This document shows, piece by piece, positions 17,935 through 26,564 of a DNA stretch of 64,000 nt. Source of the stretch: Evansella sp041820985 (GTDB lineage Bacteria > Bacillota > Bacilli > Bacillales > Salisediminibacteriaceae). The position numbers and the translations under genes are program-made. A model generated the notes under the pieces. That model saw only the letters and a program-made list of their open reading frames with translations. It was not told the origin of the DNA and searched no databases. The stretch's first letter is position 1, and the number at the start of each line of letters is the position of its first letter. The stretch is taken from contig NZ_JBGUAU010000017.1 in the NCBI RefSeq assembly GCF_041820985.1, positions 1-64,000 on the forward strand, read 5' to 3'.

Positions 17935-18011
17935 TGGCGTCCCAGGAGAGATTCGAACTCCCGACCCTGGCATTAGAAGTGCCATGCTCTATCCAGCTGA
18001 GCTACTGGGAC
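17935..18011 (-). tRNA. tRNA-Arg (anticodon TCT)
   Basis: 77 nt with encoded CCA. Acceptor stem GTCCCAG with CTGGGAC, D-arm GCTCAGCTGGATAGAGC, anticodon stem-loop GGCACTTCTAATGCC, T-arm with GTTCGAATC. The TCT anticodon reads AGA. Follows tRNA-Gly on the same strand. Confidence 0.97.
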
Positions 18012-18083
18012 ATAGTATAATAGGAAACAACGCTTAGCATTTTCATGAATGTGTTGCTCGTAACTGACTTACTAGAAAATTAT

Positions 18084-18157
18084 TGGAGCGGGTGATGAGA
18101 ATCGAACTCACGACATCAGCTTGGAAGGCTGAGGTTTTACCACTAAACTACACCCGC
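18084..18157 (-). tRNA. tRNA-Gly (anticodon TCC)
   Basis: 74 nt with encoded CCA. Acceptor stem GCGGGTG with CACCCGC, anticodon stem-loop CAGCCTTCCAAGCTG, T-loop GTTCGATTC. The TCC anticodon reads GGA. First of the two tRNAs in this cluster, downstream of ysnB. Confidence 0.97.
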
Positions 18158-18222
18158 ATTGGACTGTATAATTAACAGCGACAATAATTAATATATACAA
18201 TCCTAAAGAAAATGTCAACAGT

Positions 18223-18729
18223 TTATAAAAACTTTTTACTTAATTCTTTTTGTTCCGTTCCATCTACAGAATAAAAAGTTACTGATATTTGTTCATCTTC
18301 CGCTTCTACAATAGCATATGTACCAACATTCCATTGTCTAGGAAGTCGTATACTTCCTGGATTAAGGATAATTATCCCATCCTCTTTGAGCACGACAGGA
18401 ATATGTGTGTGACCAAAACAAACAATTTGTGCTCCTACTTCTTTTCCTTTATAAAGCAAGTTCATCTCCGTCATCTTTACATTTAAAAGATGACCATGAG
18501 CAACAAAAAAACGATAACCTTTTATATCTTCTGTAATCTCATTAGGAAAATCAGACCCAAAATCACAGTTCCCACTAACGGTATTCATACTTTTCAATTC
18601 TGGTGAATCAGAATTAAGTTCAGAATCACCACAATGAAAAATTGCATCGATCTCATGTTCATGTCTTTGAATTATTTCTAAAACTTCTTGTGTCCATCCG
18701 TGACTATCACTCATAATTAAAGCCTTCAA
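18223..18729 (-). CDS. ysnB: YfcE/YsnB-type metallophosphoesterase
   Basis: Calcineurin-like phosphodiesterase of about 168 residues. Metal-binding motifs in order: MSDSHG (N-terminus), HCGDSE, GNCDF, and the C-terminal GHTHIP. A TTG at 18729 is preferred: GGAGAGG lies 6 nt upstream and the product then begins like the B. subtilis protein, MKALIMSDSHG. It follows rdgB by 29 nt and belongs to the rph-rdgB-ysnB transcript. Physiological substrate unknown. Confidence 0.92.
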   Translation of the reverse strand: MKALIMSDSHGWTQEVLEIIQRHEHEIDAIFHCGDSELNSDSPELKSMNTVSGNCDFGSDFPNEITEDIKGYRFFVAHGHLLNVKMTEMNLLYKGKEVGAQIVCFGHTHIPVVLKEDGIIILNPGSIRLPRQWNVGTYAIVEAEDEQISVTFYSVDGTEQKELSKKFL

Positions 18730-18758
18730 CAAATACCTCTCCAATCAAAATTATATGT

Positions 18759-19355
18759 TCAAAACCAGTTCGCCCATTGTTCTTTTAATTTTATTAGGGC
18801 GTTAGCTCGATGACTTATGGTGTTTTTTTCTGTTTTTTCCAATTCAGCCATCATTTTCCCGTGCTCTGGCAAATAAAAAACAGGATCATATCCAAATCCA
18901 TATTCACCTTTTTGTTCCTTAGCTATTATACCTTCACAAGTACCACGAATTGTTTTCGTAGGTTTTCCAGGGATATAAATTGCTAATACACAAACAAATC
19001 GTGCTGTTCGTTGATCTTTTTCCACACCAGATAATTCTTCAAGCAATTTATTCATGTTTTCCTCATCATTTTTTCCTTCTCCAGCATATCTAGCAGAATA
19101 AATCCCTGGCGCTCCATCTAGTGCATCAACCTCTAGCCCAGAATCATCTGCAAGTACTGGAAACCCAATCTTCTTTCCAATTTCTTCCGCTTTTTTCATT
19201 GCATTTTCTTCAAATGTGAGTCCGTCTTCTACTACATCTATTTCTTCGTTTAAATCAAGCAAGGATTTTACTTCAATTTTCATCTCAGCAAAAAAAGTCT
19301 CAAACTCTGCTACTTTTCCCTTATTTTTCGTTGCAATAAATAATTCGCTTATCAT
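18759..19355 (-). CDS. rdgB: XTP/dITP pyrophosphatase (RdgB/HAM1 family, YsnA)
   Basis: Hydrolyses non-canonical purine triphosphates such as dITP and XTP, cleaning the nucleotide pool. Signature elements: ATKNKGKVAEF at the start, ADDSGLEVDALDGAPG near 70, and a C-terminal SHRANAL motif. 198 residues, the family length. The start overlaps the rph stop by 4 nt, so it is coupled to rph. Confidence 0.96.
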   Translation of the reverse strand: MISELFIATKNKGKVAEFETFFAEMKIEVKSLLDLNEEIDVVEDGLTFEENAMKKAEEIGKKIGFPVLADDSGLEVDALDGAPGIYSARYAGEGKNDEENMNKLLEELSGVEKDQRTARFVCVLAIYIPGKPTKTIRGTCEGIIAKEQKGEYGFGYDPVFYLPEHGKMMAELEKTEKNTISHRANALIKLKEQWANWF

Positions 19356-20125
19356 AATTGATCCTCAGTTTTTGATTGCAATTTTTGCTTGGATAATTTT
19401 TCTGAAACAGGTCCAATTGCTTCTTGTTGCAAAACAAATAGCTCTTTGATTCCTTTTTCCGCTAAATCTAACATCTCGTTTAATTGTGATCTAGAAAATG
19501 TAGATTCTTCACCTGTGCCTTGTAATTCAACATACTCTCCATCACTAGTCATAATGACATTCATGTCTACATTGGCTTTGGAATCTTCTACGTAATTTAG
19601 ATCAAGTATTGCTCCTTCTTTTTCATCAACCCCAACGGAAATAGCTGCTAAATTGTTCTTGATAGGATATTTAGAGATCGCTTTTGTTTCTACAAGCTTG
19701 TTTAGAGCCATTGCCATTGCAACAAAAGCCCCCGTTACAGAAGCCGTTCTTGTACCTCCATCCGCTTGAATAACATCGCAGTCTATCCAGACTGTTTTTT
19801 CGCCAAGCGCCTTCAAATCAACGACAGAGCGCAAAGCACGACCAATAAGACGTTGAATTTCCATCGTTCTACCAGATAATTTCCCTTTTGATGATTCCCG
19901 AATATTTCTTTGTTCTGTAGCTCTTGGAAGCATAGAATACTCCGCTGTAACCCAGCCCTTTCCTTGACCTCTCATAAAGGGTGGAACACGATCTTCCACA
20001 CTCGCAGTACAAATTACTTTTGTATCACCAAATGATATAAGAACGGATCCTTCTGGGTGCTTTATGTAATCAGTGATCATTTCAACTTTTCTTAATTCAT
20101 TTGTTGCTCTTCCATCATGTCTCAT
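19352..20125 (-). CDS. rph: Ribonuclease PH
   Basis: Phosphorolytic 3' exoribonuclease that trims tRNA 3' ends. The N-terminus MRHDGRATNELR, the substrate arginines in GRTMEIQRLIGRALRSV (near 85-100) and the catalytic core IDCDVIQADGGTRTAS near 115-130 are all present. 257 residues, about a dozen longer than the B. subtilis protein, the excess being a C-terminal tail. First gene of the rph-rdgB-ysnB operon. Confidence 0.97.
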   Translation of the reverse strand: MRHDGRATNELRKVEMITDYIKHPEGSVLISFGDTKVICTASVEDRVPPFMRGQGKGWVTAEYSMLPRATEQRNIRESSKGKLSGRTMEIQRLIGRALRSVVDLKALGEKTVWIDCDVIQADGGTRTASVTGAFVAMAMALNKLVETKAISKYPIKNNLAAISVGVDEKEGAILDLNYVEDSKANVDMNVIMTSDGEYVELQGTGEESTFSRSQLNEMLDLAEKGIKELFVLQQEAIGPVSEKLSKQKLQSKTEDQL

Positions 20126-20265
20126 ATAATCGCTCCTTAGACTTATCTTCTAGGTCGTTTCTTTGAAATATACATGTTTTTCCTTACGCATCTCTTTTTT
20201 ATCACGAACTACAGTCATATTTTACGTTAGTAAAGAAGATAACAGTATTGTTCCTTTATTGCAGA

Positions 20266-20296
20266 CAAAAAGAGGCAGCGTTTCCGCTAACCTCTT
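20266..20296 (-). terminator. gerM terminator
   Basis: On the minus strand AAGAGGTTAGCG, loop GAAA, CGCTGCCTCTT, then TTT, about 45 nt after the gerM stop. The GAAA tetraloop makes a stable hairpin. Confidence 0.75.
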
Positions 20297-20340
20297 AATG
20301 ATAATTCTTTATGAATTGAATTTCAAATGTCAACAAAAAA

Positions 20341-21471
20341 TTAGTATTCACCAGTATTAACCGTATTTGGCCTAGCAACAGGTTCTGTCAACGTTTCTCC
20401 TGTTGTTACTAAAATACTATCGTTTGAATCTACTTGTAGAGAAACACTTTGGACCTCTTGTTGTTCTGTTAAGGATAAAACCAACATGTTTATAACATCA
20501 TTAGAAACAGCTTCCCCTTCCATTTTGTTTAACAGTTGTTCACTGAAATTTAATGTTAGAGTGCCATTGCTCAATACAGGTTGATCCAATAATTCTACAT
20601 GTCTATCAAAATCCGATAATAAAGGACTCATCATATTCGGCCCCTTGAGTAATTCTCCTACGACTGCTTGATATACATCATCTTGTTGTGGAACACGTCG
20701 GGTAACGGGAACATAATATGTTTGATTATCTACTTCATTTAGGAAATATACAATAACAGACTTCGTGTTAGATAGATCTGCAAAGTCGCTCATCTCTAGG
20801 TTAATACCGTGAGATCGAGTATAACCATTAGCAATTGGAGTACCATTTTGCGGCATAACGTCTAATGCTTCCCCATTTACCTTTAGTTTTACTCTATCAA
20901 CATCATCTAATTGTGTTACAGTCCACGTTAATGATTGTAGTATCTGTAATTCTTGTTCCGGATGATAATCTTCAAATTGCTCTGAAAAATCGAGTGTTAC
21001 CACTCCAGCTGCAACTTCTACACCTAATAACTCCGTTCCAGATGGAAGAGTAGCTTGGAAACCATTCGGTAAAACATCTGTTACTGGCCCACCTTTTACT
21101 AAGTATTCAATTGTTTTTTCAACTTCATTTTCACCACTTGGAATATTTATTGTTTGTGGTGCAACGTAACCATTTCTATCCATTAGGTACAGCTCACGCA
21201 TTACCGTTTCCTCGACAGGACCACCTTTTTCTTCCATGTCTTCCCCTTCATCTGCAGTGCCATCTCCATCAAGATCCGTCATTGGATCTCCTATCATTTC
21301 TCCATCAACTTCTACAACAAGCTCACCATCCGCATCAACGAATTCTATTTGTTGTGGTGGATCTATGTCTTCCAACACATTTTCATCTACTGGATCTGAG
21401 CCGCATGCTGTAAGGGTTATTGCTGTAGCAATTGCAAGACCCCACCCTAATTTTGTTTTTAGACGTCGCAT
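20341..21471 (-). CDS. gerM: GerM, spore cortex/germination lipoprotein
   Basis: Sporulation lipoprotein that helps retain SpoIIQ-SpoIIIAH complexes in the engulfing septum and affects cortex formation. Signal peptide with lipobox LTAC (Cys23), an acidic Asp/Glu-rich linker (about 55-85), then two GerMN domains, roughly 105-215 and 240-350. 376 residues, near the B. subtilis length. AAGGAGGT lies upstream of the ATG. Upstream lie only the 52-bp tandem array and an AT-rich stretch; no sigma-E promoter could be assigned with confidence. Confidence 0.95.
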   Translation of the reverse strand: MRRLKTKLGWGLAIATAITLTACGSDPVDENVLEDIDPPQQIEFVDADGELVVEVDGEMIGDPMTDLDGDGTADEGEDMEEKGGPVEETVMRELYLMDRNGYVAPQTINIPSGENEVEKTIEYLVKGGPVTDVLPNGFQATLPSGTELLGVEVAAGVVTLDFSEQFEDYHPEQELQILQSLTWTVTQLDDVDRVKLKVNGEALDVMPQNGTPIANGYTRSHGINLEMSDFADLSNTKSVIVYFLNEVDNQTYYVPVTRRVPQQDDVYQAVVGELLKGPNMMSPLLSDFDRHVELLDQPVLSNGTLTLNFSEQLLNKMEGEAVSNDVINMLVLSLTEQQEVQSVSLQVDSNDSILVTTGETLTEPVARPNTVNTGEY

Positions 21472-21770
21472 TACATTACCTCCTTGACAGTTTGTACTAT
21501 CATATATACGAGCTATTCTCTAATTTAGACCAAGAAATAAACAAGCCTTTTGAAAAATTATATTTTTTTATAATTTATAGCTTAGTTCTTGTTTTCTGAA
21601 TATTAGGTTGTTGTGAGGAATGATTGGAAGGATTGGGAAAAAAGTGAAGAATGTGATACGTAGGCCGGGGTTACTCTTCATGAGTGAGAAAATGTGTTGT
21701 TCAAGGAGTCTCGCAAGCTTCCACTCATTCGATATGAAGGGCATAGTTTGACAATTTGGAGCTGGTTTAT

Positions 21771-22517
21771 CTCGGTTTTGTCAAATAAAACACGCTTGAT
21801 TGACAAACGAGCGCTTCTTCATCTCGGTTTTGTCAAATAAAGCACGCTTGATTGACAAACGAGCGCTTCTTCATCTCGGTTTTGTCAAATAAAGCACGCT
21901 TGATTGACAAACGAGCGCTTCTTCACCTCGGTTTTGTCAAATAAAGCACGCTTGATTGACAAACGAGCGCTTCTTCATCTCGGTTTTGTCAAATAAAGCA
22001 CGCTTGATTGACAAACGAGCGCTTCTTCATCTCGGTTTTGTCAAATAAAACACGCTTGATTGACAAACGAGCGCTTCTTCATCTCGGTTTTGTCAAATAA
22101 AACACGCTTGATTGACAAACGGACGCTTCTTCATCTCGGTTTTGTCAAATAAAGCACGCTTGATTGACAAACGAGCGCTTCTTCACCTCGGTTTTGTCAA
22201 ATAAAACACGCTTGATTGACAAACGGACGCTTCTTCATCTCGGTTTTGTCAAATAAAGCACGCTTGATTGACAAACGAGCGCTTCTCCATCTCGGTTTTG
22301 TCAAATAAAGCACGCTTGATTGACAAACGAGCGCTTCTTCATCTCGGTTTTGTCAAATAAAACACGCTTGATTGACAAACGAGCGCTTCTTCACCTCGGT
22401 TTTGTCAAATAAAACACGCTTGATTGACAAACGGACGCTTCTTCATCTCGGTTTTGTCAAATAAAACACGCTTGATTGACAAACGGACGCTTCTTCATCT
22501 CGGTTTTGTCAAATAAA
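21771..22517. repeat. 52-bp tandem repeat array, 14 full units plus a 19-bp partial unit
   Basis: Units start with CTCGGTTTTGTCAAATAAA at 21771 and every 52 nt to 22447, with a partial unit at 22499. Each junction contains TTGACAAACGAG and CTCGGTTTTGTCAA around CGCTTCTTCAT, a 12-bp stem with a 2-nt bulge and an 11-nt loop. Variation is confined to few positions: AAAACACG or AAAGCACG, ACGAGCG or ACGGACG, TTCAT, TTCAC or TCCAT. The ACGGACG form (units 7, 9, 13, 14) occurs only with AAAACACG. No spacers, no long ORF. Lies between the racE terminator and gerM. Confidence 0.97.
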
Positions 22518-22637
22518 CTAAAAGATCGCATAACGTCATACTCTTTTTTTTCAAAAACAATGGTGTTATTTTAGGAATCTAAATTAACAGTGAATAAAAA
22601 ATCATAGCCATAAAATAAGAAACTAATTTTTCCCAGA

Positions 22638-22665
22638 ACAAAAAAAAGCCTCATAAACAGAGGCT
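22638..22665 (-). terminator. racE terminator
   Basis: AGCCTC (22647-22652) pairs with GAGGCT (22660-22665), followed on the minus strand by eight or nine T, directly after the racE stop. Confidence 0.85.
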
Positions 22666-22673
22666 GTCATTAC

Positions 22674-23486
22674 TTAACTGATCGTTACTAATTCAATTTT
22701 CTTTACATCAACACTGTCTGTTCCTAACCATTGTTTTGCGATTTGCTCAAATGTATTACTGGAACCTGTTGAATAAAATAAGTGAGAAGGAGTCCGTTCG
22801 CCTATATATAGTAAGTCTTGATGATATAAGAGAGCACTAACCTCTCTTGCTGTCTCATCGCCTGAACATATTATCTCTACGTCCTCACCTGCAATCTCTT
22901 GAATCAATGGTGCTAACAAAGGGTAGTGAGTACAACCTAAAATCAAACTATCAATTTTCGTTGATAAGATTGGTTTTAACCCTTCTGAAACTGTTCTTCG
23001 GACAATATCACCCGAGAAGACTCCACTTTCAACAATAGGAACAAAATCAGGACATGCTAGACTTTCTACCTTTACACGATCATTAATATTCGTTAACTCG
23101 CGATAATACGCACCACTTTTAATGGTCCCTTCTGTTCCAATAACGCCTATATGATCGTTCTTGGTTGCTTTTAATGCCGCCAATGCACCTGGATGGATAA
23201 CTCCTACAACAGGAATACTCAGCCGTTGTTTTGCTTCTTCCAAAACAACTGCGGTGGCTGTATTGCATGCAATAACAAGCATTTTAATTTCGTGTAAAAG
23301 TAAGTAATCTATCATCTCCCAAGTGTACCTGCGAACTTCCTCTTCTGGTCTAGGACCATATGGGCAACGGGCAGTATCACCAATATAGATGATTTCTTCT
23401 TTTGGTAGTTGTCGAATTAATTCAGAAACAACGGTGAGACCACCAACTCCTGAATCAATCACACCAATTGGTTTTTTCAATGACAT
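22674..23486 (-). CDS. racE: Glutamate racemase
   Basis: Makes D-glutamate for peptidoglycan. The catalytic cysteine pair is Cys74 in IACNTA and Cys185 in LGCTHYPLL; the N-terminal IDSGVGGLTV and GDTARCPYG motifs bind substrate. 270 residues, as in B. subtilis RacE. The gerM-racE-ysmB neighbourhood is conserved with B. subtilis, though here 1.2 kb with the tandem array separates racE from gerM. Confidence 0.97.
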   Translation of the reverse strand: MSLKKPIGVIDSGVGGLTVVSELIRQLPKEEIIYIGDTARCPYGPRPEEEVRRYTWEMIDYLLLHEIKMLVIACNTATAVVLEEAKQRLSIPVVGVIHPGALAALKATKNDHIGVIGTEGTIKSGAYYRELTNINDRVKVESLACPDFVPIVESGVFSGDIVRRTVSEGLKPILSTKIDSLILGCTHYPLLAPLIQEIAGEDVEIICSGDETAREVSALLYHQDLLYIGERTPSHLFYSTGSSNTFEQIAKQWLGTDSVDVKKIELVTIS

Positions 23487-23572
23487 TGTATTATGCCTCT
23501 TTCTTTTTTCAAATTAAATTCATATAACTTATACAGGATACGAAAAAAGAGGAGCTACTACAAGACATATTT

Positions 23573-24046
23573 TTAAAACGATTTCCAGGATTTTGAATCG
23601 CGTTTCATTTCATTATTTAATACGGATAAACTCTTTTCTAAGAAATCCACATCTTCCTGTGAAAAATTTTCAAGTATGCCCTGTAAATATGCTTGTCGTT
23701 GATGAATAACTTCTCGAATAATCGTAGCACCCTTCCCCAATAAATGTATGCGTACCACACGACGATCGTTCGTATCTTTTACTCGTTCTACGAGTTCATT
23801 TTTCTCCATACGGTCTACTAAGTCTGTTGTTGTGCTACAAGCTAAATACATTTTTGATGATAATTCACCAATTGTCATATCACCAAATTCATGAAGCCAT
23901 TGTAGCGCAATAAATTGCGGAGGGGTAATAGGAAATTCATTTAAAATTTCTCTCCCTTTTTGTTTTACGATATCGGCAATCATACGCAATGATTTTTCAA
24001 TGTGGGCTACTTGTTCCATTTTTACAGTTTCTTTTTGATCTGCCAT
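23573..24046 (-). CDS. ysmB: MarR-family transcriptional regulator (YsmB)
   Basis: 157-residue winged-helix regulator. The recognition segment LSSKMYLACSTTTDLVDRMEKN (split about residues 62-83) and the wing DTNDRRVVRIHLL are typical of MarR proteins. Located just upstream of racE, as ysmB is in B. subtilis. Ligand and targets are not known. A 257-nt AT-rich spacer separates it from ptsI; it includes the ptsI terminator. Confidence 0.9.
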   Translation of the reverse strand: MADQKETVKMEQVAHIEKSLRMIADIVKQKGREILNEFPITPPQFIALQWLHEFGDMTIGELSSKMYLACSTTTDLVDRMEKNELVERVKDTNDRRVVRIHLLGKGATIIREVIHQRQAYLQGILENFSQEDVDFLEKSLSVLNNEMKRDSKSWKSF

Positions 24047-24257
24047 TTAAATCCCTCCCTATAACACAATAAAACATTGATACTTTCATTTTCTTAGTTT
24101 TTTAATAGAATAGCAAGTACTTCTATTGTTTTCCACATAAAAATCATATATAGTACATCAGTTTTCTGGGTATTACTTGAACTTTTCTCTGAAAAACCAA
24201 AACCACGTTTTTTTCCATTTTAGCCATATACCAACGCCACTTTAAATTAAACAACTT

Positions 24258-24290
24258 AAAAAAAAGCCACCTAAAATATTCTAGGTAGCC
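24258..24290 (-). terminator. ptsHI terminator
   Basis: On the minus strand GGCTACCTA and TAGGTGGCT form the stem, followed by eight T, 13 nt after the ptsI stop. Confidence 0.85.
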
Positions 24291-24303
24291 ATGTTATTTA
24301 CAT

Positions 24304-26028
24304 TTATTTCGTAGTTGCTAAAAATGATTCTACTAAATCCTTCACTTCGTCTGCAGTGTTCATTGTTAGCGCTTGTTCCGCTAATGATTTTGCTGCTTCC
24401 TTTGATAGGGATGCAAGTTGACTACGTGCAGGTAAAATAGATGTTGCACTCATACTAAATTCATCTAAACCAAGGCCAAGTAATAATGGGATAGCAATAT
24501 TATCTCCGGCCATTTCTCCACACATTCCCGTCCATTTACCTTCTGCATGAGAAGCATCAATTACCATCTTAACTAAAGTTAAAATTGCAGGGTTGTATGG
24601 CTGGTACAAATAAGAAACTTTCTCATTCATTCTATCTGCTGCCATTGTGTACTGAATTAAATCATTTGTTCCAATACTGAAGAAGTCTACTTCTTTGGCA
24701 AATTGACGTGCCATAACTGCAGTAGATGGAATTTCAACCATGATACCAATTTCTATGTCGTTACTTACTTCTGTACCTGCATTAACAAGCGATTGTCTTT
24801 CCTCTTCTAGGATCGCTTTCGCTTCACGGTATTCTTGAAGTGTAGCGATCATTGGGAACATGATTTTTAAGTTACCAAATGCACTAGCACGGAGCAATGC
24901 TCTTAGCTGCGTACGGAAGATATCTGTTTTTTCAAGACATAAACGAATTGCTCGGAAACCTAAGAACGGATTCATTTCTTTTGGTAAATCTAAATAAGGA
25001 AGCTCTTTATCTCCACCAATATCAAGTGTTCGTATAACAACGGGTTTGCCGTTCATTTCTTCTACTACTTTTTTATAAGCATCAAATTGCTCTTCTTCTG
25101 TAGGAAGCTTCGTTCGATCCATGTATAAAAACTCAGTACGGTATAACCCAATACCTTCAGCACCGTTATTTTTTACACCTACTAAATCATTTGGTGTACC
25201 AATATTCGCTGCTAATTCAACATGGTGACCGTCCTGTGTTTTTGTTTGCTCATTAACAAGCTTCGCCCATTCTTTCTTTTGTTCTTCATAATCAGCTTGC
25301 TTTTGGCGGTAGAATGCAAGTTCGCCTTCACTTGGATTTAGAATAACAGTACCTTCCAAACCATCTACGATTACCGTTACCCCATTTTCTCCTTGCTCTG
25401 TTATGGATTTTGTTCCAACAACAGCAGGAATTTCCATGGATCTTGCCATAATCGCGGAGTGAGAAGTACGCCCTCCAATATCCGTTACAAAACCTTTTAC
25501 AAATTGTTTGTTTAACTGAGCGGTATCAGAAGGAGTTAAGTCCTCTGCAAGTAACACTACTTCTTCATTTATCTCCGCTAAACTAACAATGCTTTTTCCA
25601 AGAACATGAGCTAGAACACGTTGAGATACGTCACGAATGTCTGCTGCACGTTCCTTCATATATTCATTATCCATTGATTCAAAAATTGTGATGAATTGTT
25701 GAGCAACTTCTTTAAGAGAAAATGCAGCGTTCACGTTTTCGTCTTTCACCTTATTACGAATTGTATCCACTAATTCTGGGTCGCTTAATACTAATAAGTG
25801 AGCTGAAAAAATTTCAGCATGCTCTTCTCCTAAGTCTTGCTTTGTTTTCGCTCTGATTACTTCCAGTTCTTTTTTGGAAGTTTCTAAAGCGGCATTAAAA
25901 TTAGAAAGCTCAGCATCTACATCGGTAATTGGTTGTCTTTCTACTGATAAATCCGGATTCTCTAAGCGAAAGGCTTTCGCGATGGCAATACCTGCTGATG
26001 CTCCAATACCTGTCAATTGCTGTGACAT
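24304..26028 (-). CDS. ptsI: Phosphoenolpyruvate-protein phosphotransferase, PTS enzyme I
   Basis: Transfers phosphate from PEP to HPr, starting all PTS sugar uptake. His190 in GGRTSHSAIMARS is the phosphorylated residue; the PEP-binding C-domain shows LYRTEFLYMDR near 300, FPMIATLQE, and IGTNDLIQY and MCGEMAGD with the active-site cysteine. 574 residues. Its ATG overlaps the ptsH stop (TAATG), giving translational coupling. In B. subtilis ptsHI lies next to glcT and ptsG at another locus, so this placement between ysmB and gerE is a rearrangement. Confidence 0.97.
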   Translation of the reverse strand: MSQQLTGIGASAGIAIAKAFRLENPDLSVERQPITDVDAELSNFNAALETSKKELEVIRAKTKQDLGEEHAEIFSAHLLVLSDPELVDTIRNKVKDENVNAAFSLKEVAQQFITIFESMDNEYMKERAADIRDVSQRVLAHVLGKSIVSLAEINEEVVLLAEDLTPSDTAQLNKQFVKGFVTDIGGRTSHSAIMARSMEIPAVVGTKSITEQGENGVTVIVDGLEGTVILNPSEGELAFYRQKQADYEEQKKEWAKLVNEQTKTQDGHHVELAANIGTPNDLVGVKNNGAEGIGLYRTEFLYMDRTKLPTEEEQFDAYKKVVEEMNGKPVVIRTLDIGGDKELPYLDLPKEMNPFLGFRAIRLCLEKTDIFRTQLRALLRASAFGNLKIMFPMIATLQEYREAKAILEEERQSLVNAGTEVSNDIEIGIMVEIPSTAVMARQFAKEVDFFSIGTNDLIQYTMAADRMNEKVSYLYQPYNPAILTLVKMVIDASHAEGKWTGMCGEMAGDNIAIPLLLGLGLDEFSMSATSILPARSQLASLSKEAAKSLAEQALTMNTADEVKDLVESFLATTK

Positions 26029-26291
26029 TACTCGCTTAATCCTGCTTTCATAACTTCATCAATTCCAGCCATAGCTTGATCTGCATCCGGACCTTCTGCT
26101 TTGATCGTAACTTCTGCACCTTGTGCAACTCCTAAAGACATTACACCCATGATAGACTTAAGATTGACGGATTTACCTTTGTATTCAAGTGTAATTTCAG
26201 ACTCAAATTGACCTGCTTTGTTCACAAGTTGTGTAGCTGGGCGCGCGTGAATTCCCGTGTCTGCTGTAATTTTATAATTTTTCTCTGCCAT
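26028..26291 (-). CDS. ptsH: Phosphocarrier protein HPr
   Basis: Carries phosphate from enzyme I to sugar-specific EII proteins. With the ATG at 26291 (SD GGGAG about 9 nt upstream) the product has 87 residues and the two regulatory sites fall at exactly the family positions: His15 in TGIHARPA and Ser46 in LKSIMG, the HPr kinase site used for CcpA-dependent catabolite repression. A longer frame upstream would add 27 residues with no family match. Preceded by a RAT/terminator switch (26445-26564). Confidence 0.97.
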   Translation of the reverse strand: MAEKNYKITADTGIHARPATQLVNKAGQFESEITLEYKGKSVNLKSIMGVMSLGVAQGAEVTIKAEGPDADQAMAGIDEVMKAGLSE

Positions 26292-26444
26292 GTTAAAACA
26301 CTCCCTAAATATAATTTTATAATAGTTGCGAATGATTGGAGGACAATTCCCCATCGTACAAAACATGTACATTCTTTTTATTATTACCCATTTTATTACT
26401 TCTTCACGCTTAAAAATAACAATTTTTGAAGAAATAAGGATAAT

Positions 26445-26564
26445 AAAAAAGGCATGAGTATCGTTGCATATGAGATAAAGGGGAATAGCCCTTTTATTAG
26501 TACATGAATCATGTACTATTCCTCATACACACCTTTTACTCATGCCTGATCGTATCAGTTACAC
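26445..26564 (-). promoter_or_regulatory. GlcT-type RAT antiterminator and overlapping terminator controlling ptsHI
   Basis: The RAT-like segment GTGTAACTGATACGATCAGG (continuing to CATGAGT, 26538-26564) can form the CTGAT/ATCAG stem and begins inside the glcT stop region. The alternative terminator pairs AGGCATGAGTA (26537-26547) with TACTCATGCCT (26450-26460), followed by six T. GGCATGAGT is shared, so the two structures exclude each other. An inner hairpin, AGTACATGA with TCATGTACT, and GGAATAG/CTATTCC lie in the loop. From memory it closely resembles the B. subtilis ptsG RAT. Confidence 0.85.

Noticed and set aside
21472..21560. Sigma-E promoter for gerM
   Set aside because: A CGTATATA string lies at a suitable distance but departs from the -10 consensus at three fixed positions, and no -35 fits.
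21771..22517. CRISPR array
   Set aside because: The whole 52-bp unit is conserved without variable spacers and there are no cas genes; it is a plain tandem repeat.
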